From Melastoma dodecandrum (Eukaryota > Streptophyta > Magnoliopsida > Myrtales > Melastomataceae), in the NCBI GenBank assembly GCA_029817715.1, contig JARUPY010000220.1:124001-188000 (forward strand): a stretch of 64,000 nt of DNA, written 5' to 3'. The translations under genes and the position numbers were made by a program. Positions 7,619 to 15,476 of this stretch are shown here, piece after piece (the stretch's first letter is position 1; each line of letters opens with the position of its first letter). The notes beneath the pieces were generated by a model. The model had not been told where the DNA came from and ran no database searches. It saw only the letters and a program-made list of their open reading frames with translations.

Positions 7619-9283
7619 ATGGATATGATCTCGTCAAACGCGCAGATGGCACCCAACGGCGCCAAGGTGCTCGATGTCGACGTTCTGCCGATGCCCTATT
7701 CGCCATCCTATGCGCATATGGCATCGCTTCGCGACTGGACGAAAATCCGCGACATCCTCGGCGGTGCCGATCAGATGCGGTCTAAGGGCGAAATCTACCT
7801 CCCGAAATTCGTGGACGAGGAAAAGATCGACTACGATCACCGCCTCCAGTTCGCGCCTTTCGAAAACCACTTCTTCGATGCGCTCGACAGCGTGTGCGAC
7901 AAGCCCTTCACCGAAGCCGTCCAGGTCCGCGGCGGCGACGTTCCGCAGGCTATCCTCGACTTCGTCGATGACGTGGATGGTCGCGGCACGACCATGCACG
8001 AGATGGGGCGATCGACCTACAAGGAAGGGGCCGGGTTCGGCGTCGCCGGCATCTTCGTCGATTATCCGACGCTTCCTGACGGCGCCACGCTCGCCGATCA
8101 GCGCGCCATCAAGGCGCGGCCCTACTGGATCGAGGTGTGCGCGGAGGACGAGCTCGTCTACCGGGAAGACGTGATCGATGGGCGCCACTTCGTCACCGAA
8201 CTCCGCTTTATCGAAAGGCGCGAAGAGCCCGCTGGTGCCGTCTTGCGCATGCTTCGCTCGGTCCGCGTCTATCGCCACGATGGAAAGTCCCCGCCGACCT
8301 TCGAAAAATGGACCGAAATGGCCGATGCGTCATGGGTCATGACGCAAGAGGGCGTCCTCAAGGGTATGGACGTCATTCCCTACAAGCGCTTCGTGACGGG
8401 GAGGGTCGATCGCTTCACGGGCCGTATGATCTCGCCGATGATCGCTCTGGCGGATCTCCAGATCGAGCATTATCAGGAGACGTCGAACCTCAAGCATATT
8501 TTGAGGATGGCGGCCTATCCGATGCTCGAGGCGGCGGGTGTGTCGCCGCCGCAGAATCCGGACGGGACGGACGCACCGTTCCGCGTCGGGCCGAGCGTGA
8601 TCCTGTTCGCGCCGCCGAATGTCATGTCGTCTGGCTCGTCGAAGCCGGGCGCCTTCAACTTCATCGAGCCGAAGGGCGATTCCATCAAGCTCCTGATGGA
8701 AAACCTGGACCGGATCGTCGCGGCGATCGACAAGATCGGCAAGGCGCCCCTGGTCAAATCGACCGGGCGCGTGACCGCGACGTCCGACGCCATCTCCGCT
8801 GCCAAGGGCCACGCCACGGCCGAAGTGTGGGCGATGATGCTGGGCAAGATGCTGTCCGCCGTCATCGGTCTCACCGCGAAATATCTGGGCATCGATCTCT
8901 CGGAACCCGTCGTGGTCGAGATCAACTCGGATTTCGGAATCGAGGACGGTAACATTGCCGATGGTACCGAACTTCGCAATGCATGCACGGCCGGCCTGAT
9001 TTCCATGGAGACCTATTGGGAGGAACTCATCCGCCGCGCCATCCTCGGCTCCGGGTTCGATGCCAAGCGCGAGCGGACGCGCCTCAAGACCGATCAGGAG
9101 GCCAAGATGGAGATGCAGAAGGCGCAACTCACCCTGCAGGCGGCTTTCGCCCCGAAAGGCGGCGCGGCCGGGTCTGACGATCCCGCGGTCAGCGCGGCAC
9201 CCCCGCCGGGCTCGTCGCCCGGACCCTCCAGCGATGCTACATTTGTCCGGACGCAAGCCGATACCGACCTGAGCGAAAACTGA
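7619..9283 (+). CDS. Portal protein (DUF4055 type)
   Basis: A 554-residue protein forming the ring through which DNA enters the head. It has the layout of DUF4055 portals: an N-terminal region (LRDWTKIRDILGGADQMRSKGEIYLPK), a central DYPTLPDGATLADQRAIKARPYWIEV segment, then ADLQIEHYQETSNLKHILRMAAYPML and an alanine-rich helical end. The tail is proline/serine-rich and probably disordered. It directly follows the large terminase, the usual order. No membrane segments or breaks are seen. Confidence 0.85.
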   Translation: MDMISSNAQMAPNGAKVLDVDVLPMPYSPSYAHMASLRDWTKIRDILGGADQMRSKGEIYLPKFVDEEKIDYDHRLQFAPFENHFFDALDSVCDKPFTEAVQVRGGDVPQAILDFVDDVDGRGTTMHEMGRSTYKEGAGFGVAGIFVDYPTLPDGATLADQRAIKARPYWIEVCAEDELVYREDVIDGRHFVTELRFIERREEPAGAVLRMLRSVRVYRHDGKSPPTFEKWTEMADASWVMTQEGVLKGMDVIPYKRFVTGRVDRFTGRMISPMIALADLQIEHYQETSNLKHILRMAAYPMLEAAGVSPPQNPDGTDAPFRVGPSVILFAPPNVMSSGSSKPGAFNFIEPKGDSIKLLMENLDRIVAAIDKIGKAPLVKSTGRVTATSDAISAAKGHATAEVWAMMLGKMLSAVIGLTAKYLGIDLSEPVVVEINSDFGIEDGNIADGTELRNACTAGLISMETYWEELIRRAILGSGFDAKRERTRLKTDQEAKMEMQKAQLTLQAAFAPKGGAAGSDDPAVSAAPPPGSSPGPSSDATFVRTQADTDLSEN

Positions 9284-9289
9284 GGAAAA

Positions 9290-9303
9290 ACGCGAGACAG
9301 CGT
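9290..9303. promoter_or_regulatory. Palindrome S4, ACGCG-AGAC-AGCGT (one mismatch)
   Basis: It lies 7 bp after the portal stop, preceded by GGAAAA and followed by TTTTCG. One base of the right arm departs from the consensus. A TTGACA promoter element begins 7 bp downstream. Confidence 0.45.
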
Positions 9304-9309
9304 TTTCGC

Positions 9310-9338
9310 TTGACAAGCTTTAACAAATCTACCATAAA
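9310..9338 (+). promoter_or_regulatory. Possible promoter after the portal gene
   Basis: TTGACA at 9310-9315 is followed by AT-rich DNA with a weak -10 candidate (CATAAA, 9333-9338) at 17 bp. It sits just after palindrome S4 and only about 28 bp before a terminator hairpin. Any transcript ending there would be roughly 55 nt long. Confidence 0.35.
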
Positions 9339-9365
9339 TCTCGGCACGATAGGGAATTCATGAGC

Positions 9366-9399
9366 AAGCCCGCCGCCGCACTTAGCGAGGCGGGCTTTT
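9366..9399 (+). terminator. Rho-independent terminator
   Basis: Stem AAGCCCGCC (9366-9374) pairs with GGCGGGCTT (9389-9397), followed by T residues. It closes the terminase-portal unit. An open frame that starts at 9360 and reads across it is therefore rejected in favour of the start at 9543. Confidence 0.8.
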
Positions 9400-9488
9400 C
9401 CATGAGTGCTATTCCCGCGCGCCGCCTACGTGCCTGTCGATGGATAGGCGTGGCAAAAATGCCTTGCGCCTCGGAAGTGGTGCAAAAT

Positions 9489-9502
9489 ACGCTTTTACGC
9501 GT
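9489..9502. promoter_or_regulatory. Palindrome S5, ACGCT-TTTA-CGCGT (one mismatch)
   Basis: It lies between the terminator and the gene at 9543, with AT-rich flanks (AAAAT before, AGAAAT after). The left arm has one mismatch to the consensus. Its place just upstream of a new unit fits an operator. Confidence 0.45.
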
Positions 9503-9542
9503 AGAAATTAAACAAGAAATCTTGTATCAAGATGGGGTGCCG

Positions 9543-9731
9543 ATGGCGACGTTGTTCGTTCTGGTCCTCCATCTCAAGGCTGGCGTCTGGCGTATCGATG
9601 AGGCGTATCAATCACGCCCCGATCAAGCAGCCTTGTGCGAGGTCTACAAGCAGCGTTTCGCTTCTCGGTTCGGCGCTCGCCCCGGCGAGCGTTTCGAGGT
9701 TTTCTGTCAGGTCGAACCTGCGGGGGCGTGA
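9543..9731 (+). CDS. Small hypothetical phage protein
   Basis: A 62-residue protein reading MATLFVLVLHLKAGVWRIDEAYQS...RFGARPGERFEVFCQVE. The ATG follows GGGG at ribosome-site distance. A longer reading from 9360 is rejected because it crosses a terminator and palindrome S5. No family is recognised. Confidence 0.5.
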   Translation: MATLFVLVLHLKAGVWRIDEAYQSRPDQAALCEVYKQRFASRFGARPGERFEVFCQVEPAGA

Positions 9732-9732
9732 C

Positions 9733-10209
9733 GTGGTCTCATCCGAAGCTCGGTTGGCGGGATGCGCTCCTACGGGGGCGGCGCTCTCCCACGTCGGCTC
9801 TGGCTGCGAAGGTTACGCCCCAGCCTCCAGCGCACCGACCATCCCGCCTCTACCGGCTCTTTCGAACCTGACGATGACGCACTTTGTCGCGCATTTGCGC
9901 GATCTCGCCGTGCCACTGGCGGTTCCGCGCTTGGAAATATTGCAGCGCAATCCGAGGCTCGGCGCCGCGCTGATGGACAACAAAAAGGCACCCGCTCTCG
10001 CCAGGAAGATTTCGCACATTGCGAGCAAGCCCGGACCTGACGCAACTGACGTGAGAAATATCATGGGCGCGGCGGACAAGCGCCGACGTCGGATGACAAA
10101 AAAGTCCGCCAAGCCTCTATCGTCCGATAGGGCCGTGGCAACTGCAAATATATTCGTCGGCGAAATGCTTGTGAACAACAAGTCGTCGCGGGTCGGCGCC
10201 GATGGTTGA
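9733..10209 (+). CDS. Hypothetical phage protein (start uncertain)
   Basis: From a GTG right after the previous stop this reads 158 residues; an ATG at 9874 would give MTHFVAHLRDLAVPLAVPRLEILQRNPRLGAALMDNKK.... The second half is basic (DKRRRRMTKKSAK) and looks coding, while the first 45 residues are less convincing. No family is recognised. The end overlaps the next start by 8 nt. Confidence 0.35.
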   Translation: MVSSEARLAGCAPTGAALSHVGSGCEGYAPASSAPTIPPLPALSNLTMTHFVAHLRDLAVPLAVPRLEILQRNPRLGAALMDNKKAPALARKISHIASKPGPDATDVRNIMGAADKRRRRMTKKSAKPLSSDRAVATANIFVGEMLVNNKSSRVGADG

Positions 10210-10495
10210 TCTATCTGACGTTTTGGTAGGCATGTCGGAGCCGGCGTTTGTGCGCTGCAAAAGACAGTCTATAGACCGTCTAAAGATGTCTTTGCGCGAA
10301 CCGGGCGTGCATCATCTTCGTATGACATATGAGCAGGCGGTTCAGCTTCAAAGTATGCAGTCCGAATATCAGGACGCCACGACGCTGATCCTCATCGATT
10401 GCTCACGCAACGTCATCACGAAGCATCCGAGGCCCGGCAATTGGGTCAAACGGGCGCCTTTGGCGGCGGTCTCGTTTGGCGAAGCTGTCGATTAG
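10202..10495 (+). CDS. Hypothetical phage protein
   Basis: A 97-residue mixed alpha/beta protein (MVDLSDVLVGMSEPAFVRCKRQ...) with no recognised domain. It overlaps the gene before it and lies in a run of short co-directional genes between portal and tRNAs. Confidence 0.45.
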   Translation: MVDLSDVLVGMSEPAFVRCKRQSIDRLKMSLREPGVHHLRMTYEQAVQLQSMQSEYQDATTLILIDCSRNVITKHPRPGNWVKRAPLAAVSFGEAVD

Positions 10496-10518
10496 GGCGA
10501 AGACAAGGGCTGGGCGAA

Positions 10519-10794
10519 ATGGCGAAGGTATCCATAGAGGTCGGCGCGGGCGAAGACGACTTCACGATCATGCGTGACGGCGAGGTGTTCTCGCTTCGCG
10601 AGGGCGAAGCCGTGGTGCTTGTTGCCAAAGACGGCGGCCAGATGCTGCTTTCAGGCGATCATCCGCTGAGCATCGTCCAATTCGTCTATGCGTCCGATCT
10701 CGATGAAGACGATGGCGACGAGCCGGACGACAAGACAGTTCCGGTCGCGGCGAACGACGCCGGCGAGCCGGACGCAATGTCGATGGCGGCGTAG
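10519..10794 (+). CDS. Hypothetical acidic phage protein
   Basis: From the ATG at 10519 (GGGCGAA upstream) the protein has 91 residues, MAKVSIEVGAGEDDFTIMRDGEVFSLREGEAVVLVAKDGG.... It looks like a small beta-rich domain followed by a very acidic, probably disordered tail (DLDEDDGDEPDDK). A longer open frame from 10399 overlaps the preceding gene and is not preferred. Confidence 0.5.
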   Translation: MAKVSIEVGAGEDDFTIMRDGEVFSLREGEAVVLVAKDGGQMLLSGDHPLSIVQFVYASDLDEDDGDEPDDKTVPVAANDAGEPDAMSMAA

Positions 10795-10821
10795 CCGAAC
10801 ATCCAAAACAAGGAATCGCGT

Positions 10822-10947
10822 ATGGCGAAGAAGATGAAGAGCGTGCCCGGCGGCATCAAGGGTGGTGTCGTCGTGGCCCCGAAGGCGAAGAAGAGCGGCC
10901 CGATCGCTGTCGGCGTGAAGGGCATCAAGGTCAAGAAGACGACATGA
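10822..10947 (+). CDS. Tiny lysine-rich basic protein
   Basis: Forty-one residues, MAKKMKSVPGGIKGGVVVA..., with about a third lysine. An AAGGA ribosome site lies just upstream, and the stop overlaps the next start as ATGA, both of which favour a real gene. A nucleic-acid-binding role fits the charge but is inference. Confidence 0.5.
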   Translation: MAKKMKSVPGGIKGGVVVAPKAKKSGPIAVGVKGIKVKKTT

Positions 10948-11153
10948 TCGACGTCGGTTTTCCGTCCGCGCCTGCCGACGGGAGCCCTCACGGGGTTCGC
11001 GATCGTGGGACATCGGCGCGACGGAGAATCGAGCGGCTCGGTCGCGAGCTGACGTTCGAAATTCGCACTCTATCGGGGCGTCCCTCTGCGGGCGCGGCGA
11101 TGGCAAGTGTGGAGGAGGCCGTCAGACTGGCGGTCCAAGCTGCGGGGGAATAG
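10944..11153 (+). CDS. Hypothetical phage protein
   Basis: A 69-residue protein starting at an ATGA overlap, MIDVGFPSAPADGSPHGVRD..., with a helical C-terminus (MASVEEAVRLAVQAAG). No family is recognised. Confidence 0.4.
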   Translation: MIDVGFPSAPADGSPHGVRDRGTSARRRIERLGRELTFEIRTLSGRPSAGAAMASVEEAVRLAVQAAGE

Positions 11154-11372
11154 ATGCTGAAGGCGTTCGTCCTGATTTGCGCGGCCTCGATGCCGCGCGG
11201 TGAGTGTCGCGAGGCGACGGCGATCGACGTGCAGATGCTTCCGAAGGTGTCGAGCCTTCAGCAATGCATGTTCCTTGGTCAGGCGCAGATTGCGCGGACC
11301 GTGATCGCGCCGGGCAAGGACGAATACGCCAAGGTCGTTTGCATGGCGGGCGAGCGGGCGGCGTCAAGATAG
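11154..11372 (+). CDS. Small phage protein with paired cysteines
   Basis: A 72-residue protein directly after the preceding stop, MLKAFVLICAASMPRGECREATAIDV...QQCMFLGQAQIART...VKVVCM-like. It has a hydrophobic start that may be a signal and several cysteines. The pattern resembles short conserved proteins seen in alphaproteobacterial genomes and phages, of unknown function. Confidence 0.5.
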   Translation: MLKAFVLICAASMPRGECREATAIDVQMLPKVSSLQQCMFLGQAQIARTVIAPGKDEYAKVVCMAGERAASR

Positions 11373-11497
11373 AATTCGGGTGCGCGCTGTCTTAGGGGCG
11401 AGCATTCGATCCGAAGGGAAAGCCGCGAGGCAGCCCGGTCCGGCACGGTATCGCGTCCCGGCCGAACAGTGGCGTCAGATTTGAGGGGTTCGTCATC

Positions 11498-11671
11498 ATG
11501 TTGATCGGTGGCGCTAGGCCTGCGAGCAAGAAGCGCGCGAGCGCGAAGGGGAGGGCGTCGGCGCTAGCCGATCGCTACTTCGCCGATCAGTGTGCGCGGC
11601 TCGGCGCGATCGTACGCGATGGAGCGGAAATGAAATCCGACGATCTGCTCTCGCCTCGCCAGCAACGTTAG
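11498..11671 (+). CDS. Short basic protein before the tRNA genes
   Basis: Fifty-seven residues, MLIGGARPASKKRASAKGRA..., with a GAGGGG ribosome site 9 bp upstream. It ends 4 bp before the tRNA-Gln gene. The first half is lysine/arginine-rich, the second half helical. No family is recognised. Confidence 0.4.
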   Translation: MLIGGARPASKKRASAKGRASALADRYFADQCARLGAIVRDGAEMKSDDLLSPRQQR

Positions 11672-11675
11672 ACGA

Positions 11676-11749
11676 TCCGGGATCGTTTAACGGTAGGACG
11701 CCGCGCTCTGAACGCGGAAATTGAGGTTCGAAACCTCATCCCGGAACCA
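11676..11749 (+). tRNA. tRNA-Gln (anticodon CTG)
   Basis: Acceptor TCCGGGA pairs with TCCCGGA, followed by A and an encoded CCA. The anticodon arm is CCGCG/CGCGG around the loop CTCTGAA, giving CTG. The T-arm loop is TTCGAAA. All arms fold. A CAG-reading tRNA carried by the phage could support late gene translation. Confidence 0.9.
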
Positions 11750-12037
11750 AATTCTAGCGGCGACGAGCCGCTATCCCGAGCCGCTGTTGCGGAACTCGTA
11801 GGGCGTGGCGAGAGGCGCCTAATCCTCTCGCTTCTATTACCGGCGGCGCCTATAGGCCCGCGTTCCGGGCTCGCGGAGCGAGTTCCGTGGTCGACTCCGG
11901 CCTCTTGGCGCTCGGTTAGTCGGCGGGCCTCGGCTTTTGCCGCTCCCCGCTGAGGCCGGTCGACAACGCCAGCGCGTGAATCAACACGGTCGATCCAAGC
12001 GAGTGCGCATCCAGCTTGGTTTGGGAGTCATCATTTC

Positions 12038-12112
12038 GCGGGCGTAGCTCAATGGCAGAGCTACGGTCTTCCAAGCCGATGGCGAAGGGTTCGATTCCCT
12101 CCGCCCGCTCCA
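12038..12112 (+). tRNA. tRNA-Gly (anticodon TCC)
   Basis: Acceptor GCGGGCG pairs with CGCCCGC, followed by T and an encoded CCA. The anticodon loop CTTCCAA gives TCC, and the T arm has TTCGATT. It lies 290 bp after the tRNA-Gln gene; I see nothing recognisable in between. Confidence 0.9.
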
Positions 12113-12212
12113 CCTCAGCCGCCCCTCACCGGGCGGCTTTTTCTCTGGCCGGCACCCGCCGGACACCCCGCCGAAGGCGGACGCAAATCGGGCGATCCCG
12201 ATCACCGAGCCG

Positions 12213-13047
12213 ATGGCTCAGAAAGACCAATCCATGCCGCTGAAGGCCCTCCTCGACAACCTCGACGAACTCTCCGATGCGATGAAGCCGCTCTACCGCG
12301 CCGGCGATACCGAATCCCTTAAGGGCAAGTTCGTCCTCGACGTCGAGGCCTCCGACGGTTTCGCGCTGGAGCACATCGAGGGCCTTCGCAACGCCTTCGC
12401 AACCACCAAGGCCGACCTCGAAAAGAAGGACAAGGCGCTTGAGGCCTACAAGGGCCTGCCCGCCGCATCCACCCTCCGCGACAAGCTGAGGAAGCTCGAC
12501 ACGCTTGAGGCGATCAATCCGCAGGACGAGGCCGCCAAGATCGTCGAGGGCCGCGTCAAGGCCGCCGTGGACGAAGTCACCTCGCAGCACGTGACCGAGA
12601 TGACCAAGCTCAAGGCCGACAACGATCGGCTCTGGGGCGCCTACGAGAGTGCCGCGATCTCGACCACCGCCAAGGACGCCATCGCCAAGGAGAACGGCTC
12701 CGCCGCTCTTCTGATGCCGCACATCAAGGCGCGTACGAAAATCGACCGCGAGACGCTGCAGGTCTCCGTCCTGAAGGACGATGGCCAGCCTTTCTACAAT
12801 AACAAGGGCCAGCCCGGCACGATCGAAGACTTGGTCGGCGATCTCAAGAAACACCCCGACTACGGCCGCGCCTTCGAGGCGACGGCATCGGGCTCTGGAG
12901 CCAGCGGAACGAAGACGCCCGGCGCGCACGGCGCCGGCGGCGCCAAACCCATGGGCCAAGAGCACCTGGAACCTGACCGAACAGATGAAGCTCACGAAGG
13001 CCGACCCCAACCGGGCGGCCTTCCTGAAGTCCACCGCGGGCGCCTGA
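12213..13047 (+). CDS. Capsid scaffolding-like protein (frame break near 12957)
   Basis: A helical, charged protein just upstream of the capsid gene, where scaffolds sit. It reads LKALLDNLDELSDAMKPLYR, a long coiled-coil middle (ATTKADLEKKDKALEAYKGL, TSQHVTEMTKLKADNDRLWGAYESAA) and a glycine-rich hinge. An extra A near 12957 shifts the frame; after it the end reads STWNLTEQMKLTKADPNRAAFLKSTAGA, a plausible capsid-binding tail, stopping at 13047 (about 277 residues). An ATG at 12234 is an alternative start. Confidence 0.7.
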
Positions 13048-13110
13048 TCGGTCTCAAACCTTCATCACAACCGCGCTCCCATGAGGCGGTCATAAGCGCA
13101 AGAGAGAACG

Positions 13111-14121
13111 ATGGCCGCTGGTACCGTTACGCAGATTCAGGACCTTCTGATCCCGGATGTCTGGCATCCCTACATGATGCAGCTCTCGACCGAGCTGGAC
13201 GCCTTCATTCAGTCCGGCGTCGCGGTCGACGTGTCGAGCATGATCGAGGACTTCGGCACGACCATCCATCTGCCGTTCTTCCAGGATCTCACCGGTCAGG
13301 CGACCGTTTCGAGCGATACGGCCGACATCACCGTCAACCCGATGCTTTCGAGCTCGGACATGGCCGCCAAGACCATGCGCGATGTCGCGTTCGGTGCGTC
13401 GGACCTCTCGGCCGAGCTTTCGGGCGCCGACCCGATGGGCGCGATTGCGATGCGCATCGCTGCCTTCTGGATGCGCCAGCGTCAGGCCTCTCTCATCTCG
13501 ACGCTCCAGGGCGCCTTCACGTGCGCCAACATCGGCGTCGATGTCGCCCCCGGCACCAGCGGTCGCGGCAACGTCCTCGACATCTCCGGCCTCACGGGTT
13601 CGGCTGCGGCGTTCGACGCCTACAGCTTCATCGACGCCACCCATCAGCTCGGCGACCACGCCGAGGCCCTTCGCGCGCTCGCGGTCCATTCGGACACCTA
13701 TCGCGCGATGAAGAAGATGGACCTCATCGACTTCAAGCAGGCCTCGACCGAGGGCCAGCCGATCCCGGTCTATCAGGATCGTCGCGTCATCGTCGATGAC
13801 AAGATGCCGGTTTCGGTGGTCAACGGCGCAAACGTCTATGACACCTATCTGTTCGGCCCCGGTGCCGTCGCGTGGGCGACCGTTCCGCGGCGCATGCCGG
13901 CCGAGGCATGGCGCGAGCCGCTGAAGAACGGTGGCCGCGAGTATCTTGTCACCCGCGAGCAGTGGGTCATGCATCCCCGCGGCATCAAGTGGACCGGCGC
14001 CGGCGGCGTGGCGGGCTCGACCCCGTCCGACGCCGAGTTCGCCAACCCGCTGTCGTGGCAGAAGGTCTACGAGACGAAGAATGTCCGCATTGTCCGCTTC
14101 CGTCACCTTCTGCCGTCGTAA
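13111..14121 (+). CDS. Major capsid protein
   Basis: A 336-residue structural protein reading MAAGTVTQIQDLLIPDVWHPYMMQ... with IHLPFFQDLTG and a domain around DAYSFIDATHQLGDHAEALRALAVHSDTY, the usual core of this coat-protein family. Its place after the scaffold and before the head-tail genes, and the strong, even codon bias, support the call. It assembles the icosahedral shell. No breaks are seen. Confidence 0.85.
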   Translation: MAAGTVTQIQDLLIPDVWHPYMMQLSTELDAFIQSGVAVDVSSMIEDFGTTIHLPFFQDLTGQATVSSDTADITVNPMLSSSDMAAKTMRDVAFGASDLSAELSGADPMGAIAMRIAAFWMRQRQASLISTLQGAFTCANIGVDVAPGTSGRGNVLDISGLTGSAAAFDAYSFIDATHQLGDHAEALRALAVHSDTYRAMKKMDLIDFKQASTEGQPIPVYQDRRVIVDDKMPVSVVNGANVYDTYLFGPGAVAWATVPRRMPAEAWREPLKNGGREYLVTREQWVMHPRGIKWTGAGGVAGSTPSDAEFANPLSWQKVYETKNVRIVRFRHLLPS

Positions 14122-14186
14122 GGATCAACTGAAGAGAGCGGGCGGCCCATGACCGCCGCCCGCACCATCCCTTTCAGGAACAATGC

Positions 14187-14573
14187 ATGAGCTATCATAA
14201 GCTCCCCGGCGGCGGGGTTCTCATCAAGGGCGACTACATCGCCCGACAGAACCGCGCCATCGAAAGCCAAAACGGACGACGCGAGATGTTCGCGCTCGAT
14301 GCTGTGCGCGGCGCCCATATCGCCGTCGAGCGGCTGAAGGGCAAGATCGCCAGCGCTCCCGAGGATGAGCACGATGATCTGAGGGCGCAGCTCGCGCTCG
14401 CCGAGGACAGGCTCGCCAAGGCTTCCGCCGCGCATGTGGCGCATGAGAAGGGCGACGCCGCGACCGAAGCCGATGGCGGCGGCGAGGCTGACGAGTCCGA
14501 GGTCGCGGATGAGGCTGGCGAGGCCGAAGCGGGCGCGCCGGCAAAGCCGGGCCGGGGGCGACCGAAGAAATAG
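14187..14573 (+). CDS. Hypothetical head-region protein with acidic tail
   Basis: A 128-residue protein. The first part (MSYHKLPGGGVLIKGDYIARQNRAIESQ) looks folded, followed by a helix and a low-complexity acidic tail (EADGGGEADESEVADEAGEAE) ending in basic GRGRPKK. Its place directly after the capsid gene suggests a head-associated or head-completion role. No family is recognised. Confidence 0.5.
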   Translation: MSYHKLPGGGVLIKGDYIARQNRAIESQNGRREMFALDAVRGAHIAVERLKGKIASAPEDEHDDLRAQLALAEDRLAKASAAHVAHEKGDAATEADGGGEADESEVADEAGEAEAGAPAKPGRGRPKK

Positions 14574-14583
14574 GGACTAGGTC

Positions 14584-15045
14584 ATGGCCACCTATCCCTA
14601 CACGTATGCGACGCTCTCGGATGTACAGACGCGCTACGATGCCACGTTCATCGGCCGCCTCTGTCTCGATACGCAAAGCCGCAACACAGATTTCGATCGC
14701 CTCACCATGTCGCTCGAAGACGCGACGGGCGAGATCGATTCCTACCTGACGGGGGGCGGCTACACCGTCCCGCTCCAGTTCGTGCCGGCGCTTCTCATGC
14801 GCATGTGCATCGACATGGCCATCTATCATACGGCGATCACGTCGGATCGGATGACGGAGCAGATTCAGCTTCGGTACGACGGCTGGATCAAGCACCTCTG
14901 CATGATCGCGAAACGTCAGGTGGCGCTCGGGATCGCGGTCGGGCAAACCTCGACGGATTCGGCGGGCAACACGACGACGGCCACGGCGCCGACGGAAGGA
15001 ACGGGCGCCAGCGCCGCCTCCTTCGCTCGCGCGGTCAGGGTCTAG
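14584..15045 (+). CDS. Head-tail joining protein, DUF1320/Mu gp36-like
   Basis: A 153-residue protein: YATLSDVQTRYDATFIGRLC, then RLTMSLEDATGEIDSYLTGGGYTVPLQFVPALLMRMCIDMAIYH. The helical pattern with an x-D-x-E-I-D-x-Y-L core is typical of DUF1320 (Mu gp36-type) proteins at the neck of contractile-tailed phages. The last 30 residues are low-complexity. Confidence 0.75.
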   Translation: MATYPYTYATLSDVQTRYDATFIGRLCLDTQSRNTDFDRLTMSLEDATGEIDSYLTGGGYTVPLQFVPALLMRMCIDMAIYHTAITSDRMTEQIQLRYDGWIKHLCMIAKRQVALGIAVGQTSTDSAGNTTTATAPTEGTGASAASFARAVRV

Positions 15046-15049
15046 GCGC

Positions 15050-15475
15050 ATGATCAAGATCGAGCTCCAGCTTCGCGGGCTCGAGCAGATGGCCGCGAAA
15101 GCGGAGCGTCTGTCGCATTTCGACAAGGCCGGCCTCATGCGCCGGCTTGGCGAACGGGTGAAGGCGCAGCACGTGCGCCGCATTCTTTCCGAGAAGACAT
15201 CTCCTGACGGCGCCGCGTGGGCGCCGCTCTTGGCCTCGACGATCGCCGAGAAGGGCAACTCGAACATTCTGGTGCGCACCGGCGCCATGGCTGGAGGCTA
15301 CAGCCTCGCCACGTCGGCCACGCGCGCCGAGGTCGCAAACAAGACTCCCTACCTCAAGTATCACCAGTCGGGCACGCGCAAGATGGCGCAGCGCCGACCG
15401 ATAGGCTTGTCCTCGGCGAACATCGCCGAGCTTCAAACGATCCTCAATGGCTTCTTGGCCGCGCTGATGGGATAG
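15050..15475 (+). CDS. Phage virion morphogenesis protein (tail completion, Mu gpG-like)
   Basis: A 141-residue protein, MIKIELQLRGLEQMAAKAERL...LMRRLGERVKAQHVRRI, then DGAAWAPLLASTI and ILVRTGAMAGGYSLATSATRAEVANKTPYLKYHQSG. The P-D-G-x-x-W-x-P-L and L-x-x-T-G-x-M segments are typical of phage virion morphogenesis proteins that join head and tail. It lies between the gp36-like and gp37-like genes, as in Mu. Confidence 0.75.
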   Translation: MIKIELQLRGLEQMAAKAERLSHFDKAGLMRRLGERVKAQHVRRILSEKTSPDGAAWAPLLASTIAEKGNSNILVRTGAMAGGYSLATSATRAEVANKTPYLKYHQSGTRKMAQRRPIGLSSANIAELQTILNGFLAALMG

Positions 15476-15476
15476 C

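Noticed and set aside
9360..9542. Longer N-terminus for the gene at 9543
   Set aside because: The extension reads through a rho-independent terminator (9366-9399) and palindrome S5, and its residues show no protein-like pattern.
12981..13799. Long continuation of the scaffold frame over the capsid gene
   Set aside because: After the break near 12957 the frame is arginine- and histidine-rich and antiparallel in quality to the real capsid frame; it is a shadow.
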